The translations under genes and the position numbers were made by a program. DNA of 64,000 bases from Ophiostoma sp. CBS 140.51 (Eukaryota; Ascomycota; Sordariomycetes; Ophiostomatales; Ophiostomataceae): assembly GCA_029298735.1 (NCBI GenBank), contig JANSLP010000002.1, forward strand, positions 434,001 to 498,000, written 5' to 3'. Below the pieces are notes generated by a model, which was given only the letters and a program-made list of their open reading frames with translations, did not search any database and was not told the origin of the DNA. Every line of letters starts with the position of its first letter. Position 1 is the first letter of the stretch. Positions 33,301 through 41,758 of the stretch are shown here, piece after piece.

Positions 33301-35797
33301 GGTCCATGCTCTTCTCGTCCTGCTCCGTCCAGTCGATCAGGCCCCAGGCGGCCATCTCGTCGGGTGTGTCCAGCTTGTCGCCCAAGGAAAACACAATCAG
33401 GTCGTCATTGTTTTCGGCATTGGCCCCTCCGCTGTTGTTGTCGGCATTGTTCGCTGCCAGGGCGGCGGCCTTTTCTCGATTCCGTCGGTTCCTCTTAAGC
33501 CGCTTATACTTTGTATTGTACGGAATATCAAACTTGGCGCCGCCCGTAAACGCTGCGTCGTCACGAATCTCCACAATGTGCTCGTACGGCGTACCGTTGG
33601 CCTCGTGGATCCGGATCGTCATCGGACCCGTGAACAGCCGCTGCACTTTGCGCGTGTACGTGCCGTGCCGCTTCTCGACCAGCTCCCGCCAAAATTCCGC
33701 GTGGTGCATCGGCCGTGGTTTCGCTGCGGCCGTCTCCTGGGTCTGGTGGATGCCAATTTCAACACACAACCGCTTGCGGTTGAACCGCTGCTTGATTGTC
33801 AACCAGGGACAGCCCGATCCCAGTACCCACTGGTTCCAAAACGCCTCGAGCTGGTACTGGCTCGTCTTCTCACAGACACGCCGGAACGACTCGGACGAGA
33901 TGATTTCGTTGTTGTTGTCGCCCCAGCCAGACGTGTTGGCCTTGCTAATAATCTTTGAGATGACACGCGCAAGACTGGCGCTCGCCGAGCCCGCCGCCTT
34001 GGTTAGACGTTTGTCAAGGATAAATAGAACAAGGGGTGCCTTCAAGGCCATAAACTCCATCTCAAAGTCGCCCAGATACGTGTAGGTACCGAGTTCGTGG
34101 AGAGAGGGCCGGTCGCGGTCCTCTTCGGCCAGCCGATCGGACATGGTTTTTATCCGGAACCGGTAGTCATTGTTGCCACACAGTTTGCATAGAAATAGGT
34201 CCGTCATGTAGTAGGCGATGCCGACCGTCAGCCACATCTCGGCGCGCTGGTTCGGAACAATGTACGAGCCAAAGTACTGGTACGCCAAAGAGTGCACTAG
34301 TTTCCTTGTCACGTCAAAGTCCCGTTCCACAATGCTATCGGGAAAGAGAAGGCGCGTGCTGCACAGAGAAAAGGAAAGAAGAGGCGTAGTATCGGAAACC
34401 ATGTCGTCGACAAAGCAAAGTTTGAAGCTGTCGTATGGGTACCGGCCGTAGGTCATGGCAAACTCGTCGGCCGCGGTTGTGAGTGATACACATGTGTTCT
34501 GGACCTCGACTTGCCGTCCGGGCAGACAGTAGCCGTGGATCTTCAAGGCACTGGCACCCAGCTTCTCGTCGTCCTCGTCGGTACGAAAACCAGTGTACAG
34601 ATCCACGTGCTCAAACGGACCGACTGCAAACCCAATCTGATTCGCAGCCGCACCGTGGTCGGTGATCTCAAAGGTCATAATCTTCTTGGACTCGTCGGCT
34701 TCATCCACCTTTTCGCCAACAAGGTTGCCAGAGCAGACAACCGTCATGTCGAGCAGTTTGTCTTCTTCTGTGAGCTGGAGCTGCCGGTGGCCATTCTTTG
34801 CGCCCTGGCCGTTTTGTGACGGTGCTTGCTGCTTGTTCTGGTTGCCGTTGACTGTGATGGACCTGTCGTTGCTCGCGGCTGCATCGGCAGCGGCGGCTGC
34901 TGCGTCGTTCATTGACTGATTTGACGCGAGCTGTTGCATCAGGGCGTCGCCGAGTGTCCTTGGCGTCTTGATGTGAATCTTCCAAAAACAGCGAGAGCCA
35001 GGGTCGTCGAGACAGGGGAAGATACAGGCGGCAATACCTGGTTCGGGAGAGTGTCGTGTGTAGACATGAGGGAAGCGCGTGTCGCTATCTTCGACACCCA
35101 CAAAGTGCAGGCCGTCGCGGATGTGTATCGTCTTGAAGGGAATCACAATCTCAAACAGACCGTCGGTCGGTTGGTCAGAGTCCATCTTACTGTCGCTGAC
35201 GTTTGTCGTCGTACCCGTGAGGCCAACAGTCGATAGGCGGACCTTAAGCTTGCCTGGCTGTTGAGCCGAGCCGGAATCTGCTGCGGTTCCTGGGGCGGCG
35301 TTGGCTGGTTTTGGCGGTTCTGGGCGCAGACGGACGCGCAACGAGCGGTCTGCCGGGTTGCAGCCGACCTGTTCACGCTTCTCGACAGGCAGGTCGCGCC
35401 GTCGTTTCGGTAAGAGACTGCGCATGCGGCTCTTGAGGACGGGGAAGTTGGAGGACGTCAGGTCCCATGATGGCGGCAAATCAAGAGACTCGTAGGGATC
35501 TCGGTAGGTGGCACGAACGGACTTGCCGTTAACGTGGATCTGAGTCGTGTCGATTTCGCACTGGCGGGCGTCGAAGGCGACTTCGTCTGGCGGGTCGTCG
35601 GGGTTTGTCAGGTATATTGTGATTCGGCTCTCGCCCTGCACGCTCTGTTCGCGGAAGTTGATGTCGATGGAAACCTCCTGGTTGACAACGACAAACTCCT
35701 CGAGGGGTGGCAGGTTGTCGTCGGACGTCGGGTCTTGTGATGGGTCGGAGCCTGGCGCGACGCCATTGACGCCGTCGGTCTGGAGGATGCCAGGCAT
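30383..35797 (-). CDS. TAF2: Transcription initiation factor TFIID subunit 2 (TAF2)
   Basis: A single reading frame of 1804 residues on the minus strand. The N-terminal ~1000 residues have the M1-aminopeptidase-like fold of TAF2: VVNQEVSIDINFREQSVQGE, VGVEDSDTRFPHVYT, CIFPCLDDPGSRCFWKI, and PNQRAEMWLTVGIAYYMTDLF. In M1 enzymes the last block holds the HExxH..E zinc site; here the residues are missing, as expected for this non-catalytic TFIID subunit that helps recognise the initiator. The middle is helical (HEAT-like in known structures). The C-terminal ~450 residues are a basic, Pro/Ala/Ser-rich tail with many PxPxxKxG pieces. Yeast TAF2 is about 1400 residues, so the tail accounts for most of the excess. 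Confidence 0.93.
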   Translation of the reverse strand: MPGILQTDGVNGVAPGSDPSQDPTSDDNLPPLEEFVVVNQEVSIDINFREQSVQGESRITIYLTNPDDPPDEVAFDARQCEIDTTQIHVNGKSVRATYRDPYESLDLPPSWDLTSSNFPVLKSRMRSLLPKRRRDLPVEKREQVGCNPADRSLRVRLRPEPPKPANAAPGTAADSGSAQQPGKLKVRLSTVGLTGTTTNVSDSKMDSDQPTDGLFEIVIPFKTIHIRDGLHFVGVEDSDTRFPHVYTRHSPEPGIAACIFPCLDDPGSRCFWKIHIKTPRTLGDALMQQLASNQSMNDAAAAAADAAASNDRSITVNGNQNKQQAPSQNGQGAKNGHRQLQLTEEDKLLDMTVVCSGNLVGEKVDEADESKKIMTFEITDHGAAANQIGFAVGPFEHVDLYTGFRTDEDDEKLGASALKIHGYCLPGRQVEVQNTCVSLTTAADEFAMTYGRYPYDSFKLCFVDDMVSDTTPLLSFSLCSTRLLFPDSIVERDFDVTRKLVHSLAYQYFGSYIVPNQRAEMWLTVGIAYYMTDLFLCKLCGNNDYRFRIKTMSDRLAEEDRDRPSLHELGTYTYLGDFEMEFMALKAPLVLFILDKRLTKAAGSASASLARVISKIISKANTSGWGDNNNEIISSESFRRVCEKTSQYQLEAFWNQWVLGSGCPWLTIKQRFNRKRLCVEIGIHQTQETAAAKPRPMHHAEFWRELVEKRHGTYTRKVQRLFTGPMTIRIHEANGTPYEHIVEIRDDAAFTGGAKFDIPYNTKYKRLKRNRRNREKAAALAANNADNNSGGANAENNDDLIVFSLGDKLDTPDEMAAWGLIDWTEQDEKSMDQESYEWIRIDSDFEWISKIHTNMPAWMYLSQLQQDRDIVAQQDTLLYLSRIREHAMSATILTRTLYDDRYFHGLRTMAAENLTRQVWKLSDTAGGNGNDDENGNGAGGQANGTGNESIAYRGLEQLMHVFRKFHCYEDATSKPNDFTDMRRYWVQCAVIDAISKVHFEDKRPREAQRFLLDILRFNNNAQNLFSDHLYVARVIVALATSFCNTSSAATQTGANNNNNNGAGNKQRDRGKMDIVLTFDDGMSDDDDASDDFNNLGADIDRMEVDTEDQQLLEAALAEIERYRRMDEWTSSYQNAWTTAALEAKRKLMKTGVIPVDALEFVRYLQDGTIDTVQLKAFEALIDLGLMLRPVILKLLLSTMTTHTSPFMRDQLFKLFSKGLASIAFGEHTGSSSATSADDKKKDQAAITNGTNGGADSTETGEKVKKEDDDDEDDDDTGGLIIEQGDSITKKHQEEHARRENIDAAVAALREAVKGNQELLSAMWDAVLSPVTGCSEKRNLLDLLEVMFDGDLSLLLTVKHPTMWTATRKATPGGVIDFKKVPRPLKAKPAPVPIAAAQPVLGVDPPLATASSVTLPPLSTSAPTSTAPGSAAAPALASNVATPVRTALPGAPAKKPTMPKIKLQTSRISFGGAGSPAPSPAVGTPIVIKKPSVATPAPAAAPATPAPTRALAQAPAAQSSSSSVLPSLTKRERESTADSISVQPAQRKSSVAATPSAAAAAAAAAGKAKSPTPANDYFGNFMSRMGKTPQPAASPAVSVASSVNNNNNHKRKRQDSHASFDSSGAPSGGQRPRKLVKIAVPLSYQHKLSPRASHWLETYRTPTPTNNNDGDSIRAAGFVSPTKKASTPHSTSSSKHSGHHRGSATPGPHHNNHRPLPSSKPPRGLTPTPASSSKAGSPVKRESATPDASFKPARKPLPGTVSAASPAVQAPPPPPKAATPAPSTPAATPASKPIFIKFKSKTSNQ

Positions 35798-37319
35798 TGT
35801 GTGAAGTTTAAGTCGAGATGTGTGGAGGAGAAAGAGAGGAGGGAAGACCGGAAGAGTCGAAAGGCGCGCTGGTGACGAGCGCAGCGAGAAGGAAGATGAT
35901 TAAAGCTGTAGATGTAAAGACTTCAGCGACTCCAGTCGGAATGCTGGTCGACGAGGGCGACCTGTGATTCACGATGTCATGACATGGAAGGCGGCAGGCG
36001 GGCAAGGACCTGGTCGACGGGAGGGCGGTGGGTGTACGCAGGGACCGAGCAGTCGCCAAGCTCAACGTCGGAAGAAGATAATGTAGATAGAGGTATTCAA
36101 ACAAAGCTCAAGCTGGCAACTTGCTTTGAGCGATCGAGAAGATGACGATAATGAGAATCGTCGTGATCTCGTGCAAACTGTTGGTGCACGCTTTCGTTGG
36201 TCGGTTCACGCGCGTGGCAAAAGCGCTCCCTCACAATGTCATCAACGTAAGGTGGGAGATGTCGTCAATGTGAGAGATAAGAGAAAGGCGAACTGGCGTT
36301 AACTCGAGGAGCAAAAGAAAATCGTCGTCGCGAAAGGGGTGGAAGCTCGAAAGCATGCGCGGACGTCAAGGCGCGCTTCCAGACAATCGCAACTTCGTGG
36401 CTGTAATTTGTATCGACAAATAGGAGGATAAAGGATAGTATTTTGTCGCGCTGTCCGTTGTGTGCCGGTGGACAGCCCTCGTGGTGCGCCGTGACGTGAT
36501 GGATTGGGAAAGGAAGGGAGGTAGGAAAAACGAAGGAAGGCGATGGGAGGAGGTTTGGCGATGCTAGGCAAAATGTCTTGCCCATACAAAAAAAAGCGTA
36601 GTCAGGAAGGTGCAGCGTGTAACAGCAACCAGCGCCAGCCAATGCAAGAAGGAGCGCACGGACCAATGAGCAAGTCTTGCCTTCTGGGTGGAGTATCTCG
36701 TGCTGTATTTTTCCCGCTGACTGGCAGTTGCGTCGGCTGCGCCTGCACCTTTTTCAATGTTCCAGCGCTCTTTTGGTGCGGAGAAACAGGGGCCTTGCTG
36801 GCGCATGAGGGAAGGCGCTACCGCAAAATGACAGCGCTCAAATACGTGTCGGTACGCGTTTGAAGCGGGGCAAGACCTTTTGGTCATCTTACCTCACTGT
36901 CGAGCTCTTGCTCTCACATTACACACACAATACTCCGCACAGAACACACAATAAATAGCAGCTCTGCCATTGACCTAATCACAACTCTTACTTTACAATT
37001 CACACAACACACAACACGTCACTTCACTCACAACGCAGACATCCTCACGAGCGATGAACAGACAATTCGAACAGCAGAACCCAACCAGCACACAATGTGC
37101 TGCCAATCCATTCCAAAACGCCTAAATATACAGTACTAAAGGTACACTCTGGAAGCAACGTCGACAATCGACAATTCGTTGCCTCGAAATAACCCCCACC
37201 AATATCAAAAGACAGGAACAACTCCCATCATACAGACAGACTCTGCTTCTGCAAGGGGCACAAAACGAGATGGCCACCAATGGCGCAAGAAGAACCAAAA
37301 CTGTGGCGATCTAAAGCCG
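35798..37319. other. Intergenic, TAF2 upstream / SAS4-like 3' side
   Basis: 1.5 kb between the TAF2 start and the stop of the SAS4-domain gene, both on the minus strand. It contains the TAF2 promoter. The stretch around 36900-37180 is rich in CACA repeats. ORFs at 36265-36863 have no recognisable features. Confidence 0.5.
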
Positions 37320-39959
37320 TCACTTCCGGGCAACTCCACGAGCACCACCTCGAGCAGCAGCAGTAGCAGGACGTCCCCATGCAGCACCTCCAGAACCCCG
37401 CAGGCCACGGCCAGCAGCACCGCCTCGGCTGAGAATATCGCCGGGCAGATTAAACTCGGTCTCGGGCGGCTCAGGAACCGGTTGGCCCCAGGCCATAACG
37501 TTACGGCCCTTCCGGCGGCCGCGACTGAGGGCAGCCTCCCGCTGGTACCGCTTCCTAAAGAACGACGTAACTTCTTCGGGTGCCTGTGAAGGCGAGGGTG
37601 GGGCTGCAGCGTTGTGTGAAGACGACGATGCGGGAGAGGGAGGCGAACCTTGCTTTGGAGCTGCACGGTTCGTCTTCCGGCGCTTGTTCGCTGTTGAGGC
37701 GGCTGCTTTGGATGCGAGGCGCGATCTCGCCAGTGCTTCTTCACGAAGTTGCTGGGCGATAACCGCGTCAAAGTCACTGGAGTCGGGCTGGCTGTCATCG
37801 TCAACCTCATCTTCGTCGCCAGCCTCGTCATCCTCGTCTTCGGCGGCCTCTGCGGAATCGTCCACCTCGTCATCCTGCTCGTCAACGACGTCACTATCGT
37901 CGAGACTCTTTCTAGTGGCCCGCTTGCCAGCGGTCTTGCCGCCGACATTGCGGCGCTTGCTAGACTTGGGTGCAGGGTCATCAGCCTTTGCCTTGCCTTT
38001 ACCGCGAGGGTGAGCGGCAGCAGCTTCAGCAGCGGCCTCACGTGCCTTTACTTCTTGGGCATGGGCGCGATCTTTCTCGATCTTGCGGCGCTTCTCCTCG
38101 AGACTCCAGAGACGGAACTTCTCGAGGATAGCACGGCAGCCGCGGATAAAGTGTTCACGAGCGGGCTCAAAGGTCTTCTTCTTGCTCTCTGTGATACCAC
38201 TGACGCCCATGGTACGCAGCCAGTCGGGGCCTTGGAGGCCCTCGAGTAGTCGGATAATTTGGTCCTTCTCATGTTGAGCACGTCCCTTTTCAGTGTTGCG
38301 GATGGACCGCTCCAGACGCTCAGCGCGTTTATGGTGGACTTCAAATAGTGAGTCGGGGAGAGGGTCGACAGCACCCTTGCTCTTGTGCTGGTTGCCGAGG
38401 AAGGTGAAGTCGAGGACGTGCGAGTCAAACACGTCGTAAAACAGCTTATCGCCATACCCCTTGACACGTATGGAACCGGCGCGGTCACTGCTACGGAGCG
38501 ATGCGGCCAAAGGTGTCGAGATGGTAGCGGTTGCGGAGTTTGTGGCCGGGTGGGCCGGAGTGGACTCGACAAAGATAATGGGAGTATCGATATTTAAAAG
38601 ATCTGGGGGGAATAGGTCAGTACAAAGGAGAAAGGTAATCAGTTTGACAACTCGGGTGGAGGTCAACTCACGCTCTTCTTTTGGCTCGTTGCCAATGACC
38701 TCGTCATAGTCTGGGAAATATGCTGCCAATTCACTCTTGAAGCGCGTGGCCTCCTGCGAGCGCAGTTTGCGGCCACCCTCGTGGGCCCCACGCGTGGCAG
38801 CCGCAGCCACAGCCTCGGCTTCGGCAGTCGAGATCTGCAGAGCCTTTAGCTCCTGGTTCTTGAAGCCATTGACGGCCTTCTCCTTCTCCTTGGACAGTTT
38901 CGCCGTTGTCGCAGCCAGCTGGGAGGTAGTCTTGGACGGCGGCCGCCCGGACGGACGGTGAGAGCGGGCCGCGTCGGAAGAAAGAAGGGGGACTTGTGAA
39001 GGGGCTGCAGGGGCAGATGTATGAGTAGAGGGAGCTGTGGTCGTCGAAGAGGCCGCTTTGTCACGCGTTGCAATATCACGAACAGTTGTCTGGTGGGTCG
39101 CGGGGGTGGTAGTATGATGCTGTCGCGCGGCGATGGGGCGCGTCAAAGTATGGGTGGAGGCAGTGGAGGATGTTGAGGTGTGCGGATTGGTGGTTGTGGG
39201 CGAGGGTGCTATTGGTATGGCTGCAGCAAGGCTGCCGCTGTAACCAGCTGCGTTTGTGGTGTTGGTGTTTGTTTTTGTTTTGGTCGCCGCGCCTGCCCTA
39301 TTAGGCGGGGGTAACGGCGCCAGTGCCCCAGGGGGGCTCTGCAGGCCTGGCGACGTCTTCGCGTAGTCGTCAATCTCAACGGCCAGCCGCGGCCGCTTCC
39401 GCAACGCCGAGTCGAGAGCGTTGTCGCTGTCGTCGTCTTCGGTATCGGCAATGGTCAGGCTGCTGTTGGGATCGCTCCGATTGCTGCTGGCCCCCGCATG
39501 GCCATTCGTGTCGCCTCTCAAAGTCTCGTCGGCGTCGGCGGCACTCTTTCGCTTTGGGCGCGCCGCGCTCATCGAGCCCATCGAGTTTGCATGGTTCAGG
39601 ATATTCTGGATACTGCGCGGCGGCGCGGCAATCGCAAACGAGAGCTGCTGCTGTTGTGGCTGCGATGCTTGCAATTGGGTTTGTGATTGTTGTCGTTTTT
39701 GCTGTTGTCGTGAATTCTGCTGTTGCGGCGCCTGCCTTGGCGCCCTTTGTCGTGGTTGCTGTAGTGGCTGTTGTAGCGCTGGTGGGGGACGCGTTGCAGC
39801 GCTTCCAGTGCGGGCGCCTACGCTGTGCAGGTGCTGGTCCAGTGTAGTTTGCCGCTGTTTTGGCTTGGGCAACAGCACAGGCGTCGCGCGGTGCAGCACG
39901 TCCGCTCGCCGCGACCGCGTGCCCGGAGCCATTGGCAAAATCGTCAATGTTTCGAGCAT
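37320..39959 (-). CDS. SAS4-domain (something about silencing) chromatin protein
   Basis: On the minus strand. The frame is open throughout, but 38603-38671 has all signs of a 69-bp intron (GTGAGT donor, TACTGAC branch site, CCCCCCAG acceptor) whose length is a multiple of three without stops. Removing it joins NEPKEE-H to LLNIDTPIIFVES, a block recognisable in fungal relatives, and leaves 856 residues (847 if ATG 39932 is used, giving MAPGTRSRRAD). Residues ~420-650 hold the SAS4 domain (AAYFPDYDEVIGN.., YGDKLFYDVFDSHVLDF, EHFIRGCRAILEKFRLW), named after the yeast Sas4 subunit of the Sas2 histone H4 K16 acetyltransferase complex. The N-terminal half is disordered and Gln/Thr-rich. The C-terminus is acidic, then Gly/Arg-rich. 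Confidence 0.82.
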   Translation of the reverse strand: MLETLTILPMAPGTRSRRADVLHRATPVLLPKPKQRQTTLDQHLHSVGARTGSAATRPPPALQQPLQQPRQRAPRQAPQQQNSRQQQKRQQSQTQLQASQPQQQQLSFAIAAPPRSIQNILNHANSMGSMSAARPKRKSAADADETLRGDTNGHAGASSNRSDPNSSLTIADTEDDDSDNALDSALRKRPRLAVEIDDYAKTSPGLQSPPGALAPLPPPNRAGAATKTKTNTNTTNAAGYSGSLAAAIPIAPSPTTTNPHTSTSSTASTHTLTRPIAARQHHTTTPATHQTTVRDIATRDKAASSTTTAPSTHTSAPAAPSQVPLLSSDAARSHRPSGRPPSKTTSQLAATTAKLSKEKEKAVNGFKNQELKALQISTAEAEAVAAAATRGAHEGGRKLRSQEATRFKSELAAYFPDYDEVIGNEPKEERELTSTRVVKLITFLLCTDLFPPDLLNIDTPIIFVESTPAHPATNSATATISTPLAASLRSSDRAGSIRVKGYGDKLFYDVFDSHVLDFTFLGNQHKSKGAVDPLPDSLFEVHHKRAERLERSIRNTEKGRAQHEKDQIIRLLEGLQGPDWLRTMGVSGITESKKKTFEPAREHFIRGCRAILEKFRLWSLEEKRRKIEKDRAHAQEVKAREAAAEAAAAHPRGKGKAKADDPAPKSSKRRNVGGKTAGKRATRKSLDDSDVVDEQDDEVDDSAEAAEDEDDEAGDEDEVDDDSQPDSSDFDAVIAQQLREEALARSRLASKAAASTANKRRKTNRAAPKQGSPPSPASSSSHNAAAPPSPSQAPEEVTSFFRKRYQREAALSRGRRKGRNVMAWGQPVPEPPETEFNLPGDILSRGGAAGRGLRGSGGAAWGRPATAAARGGARGVARK

Positions 39960-41758
39960 GGCTAATCGGGCATCGTGGCCGTCGGAAGGAAAAGGAAGGA
40001 AACTCGCGTCGAGGGCGATTGATCGAGGCTCGTTTTGTCGACTTGTCGATGGTTTTTCGCGTTGTTGTTCTGTTGGTCAGTTTTTTTTTTTGTCGAGTCG
40101 TCCAGCCAGTCGCTCTTTCTTTGTGTGGTGCTTTTTGGCAGGTTTTTTGCGTTCCTTCCTTGGATTTCGACGTCTGTGGTGTTTCTACCAACTAGAGCAG
40201 GCACAAGTAGGGGCAGCCCATCGCTCTTTCCCCCATTCCCCCATGCAATTTCTGATTCCCCCCACCTCAAATTCCCCTTTTTTCTTGGTTTTCCAGGTGG
40301 CCTTTTCGCCAATTGCAGGGCATTTCCAGGGATTTCAGGCCAGGGGAGGCTAATGTTCAGCCCTTCCCTCTCTCTTTTTCACTTCACGCCTTCACTCTTT
40401 TACTCTGTCCTTCTGTCCCGCCTTTTGCAGTATGAGAAACTCTCAGAACAGTGAGAGAAATAGGGGCTGAAGGAGGGGAAAAGTGACTCCAAAAACAGCC
40501 AATCCCTGCCAAAACGCGCTGCAGCGAAAGCGAGTCGTGGAAACGAAATGCAGACAGAGAAAGCCAGCAAACGCCTGGCAATGAGCATTCCGACATCTAC
40601 ATTTTGCATATGATCGAGTCTGCAAACGCGCGAGGCTGTCGGAAATGCGTCATTGTCTTGATCCAAATGCCGTTCACCATTCCATATCGTGGGAATGCAT
40701 GCACTGTGTTGATTGGCAGAAAATGTGGAAGACGCACAGTACAAACACAGTGTTTTTGGAATGTGATACAGTAACCTCAACGCAAAGACCACGTTTAGTC
40801 ATCCGTTCCATTTTGGTGGTTATTTTGCTGCCTGCCTCCGCCACGGCTGTTGCTCCGCACATGCCCCGTAACTCTCCTAAATATAGCAGCGACAGCACGC
40901 CAAAATACACTGTCGAGTTGCAACCAGCCGCAGCACAGCACCAGGCACCGGCATTCTCTCATGTCCCATTCATCGCATGCACAGAAGAGGCCCGACGATC
41001 GAAGGCCAAGACATGCGTAGACTGGCAGCAGCCACAGACAACTAGCGAAAGCCACGAGAATATCGCCCAGCCTCTTTTACTACGGTAGATTGGCTCGAAA
41101 TTGGCTAGAATAGGGCCTGGCCAAAAAGGCTGAGGAGCGGCCAAACTCTAAAAGAAGAGACGGAAGGAGATGCTGGTGTGGGATTCCCGACCAGGGCAGA
41201 GAGTCTATCGGTCGATCCTTCCCGGCGCAGATGGCAGGGAAGAAGTCATTGACTTTGAGGAAGGGACGACACAGCTTATTCTCACTAGTTCGTCATACGC
41301 CGTACTTTGTATATATGGCGACGCGTCCTTGTGCCCGAAGACGGCCAACGATCAGAGGCAAATAACCAACAGACACACAAGAGGCAGCCAAGACCTCGAG
41401 CATTCAAAGTACAATCTCCGACATACACATAAACTTCCATCGCCACTCCATCCCCAACAATCTTAACCAATCTCCAATCACCAAAGTCTTAGATAAAGAC
41501 GCCGAGGCTCGCCACGAGACCCGGAAACTTGGCGTTGCCCGACCCCGTTAGCGACTTCTCTGAATACTATTAACTCGGGCTCGACCGACCGTTGACAGAA
41601 GCAAGTGCATCTTTTTGCGTTCTGACAGCATCTTACCTTTTATTCCTTTTCTTTCTTCTCTTTTCTCATTTTGTTCACATTTTCCCTCCTTCACATTTAT
41701 TTTTCTTTATCGCACCTTCCCCAACTGCACCTTCCATTTCAGCGCACGCTGTGCAACA
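39960..41758. other. 1.8-kb divergent intergenic region
   Basis: This separates the SAS4-domain gene (minus) and the IQ-motif gene (plus). T-rich on the left and C/T-rich in the 140 bp before the IQ gene's ATG (leader-like). A T-run lies near 40080. ORFs between 40400 and 41470 lack features of real proteins. No RNA gene recognised. Confidence 0.5.

Noticed and set aside
30383..35797. TAF2 as an active M1 aminopeptidase
   Set aside because: The fold is M1-like, but the HExxH zinc motif is absent, as known for TAF2.
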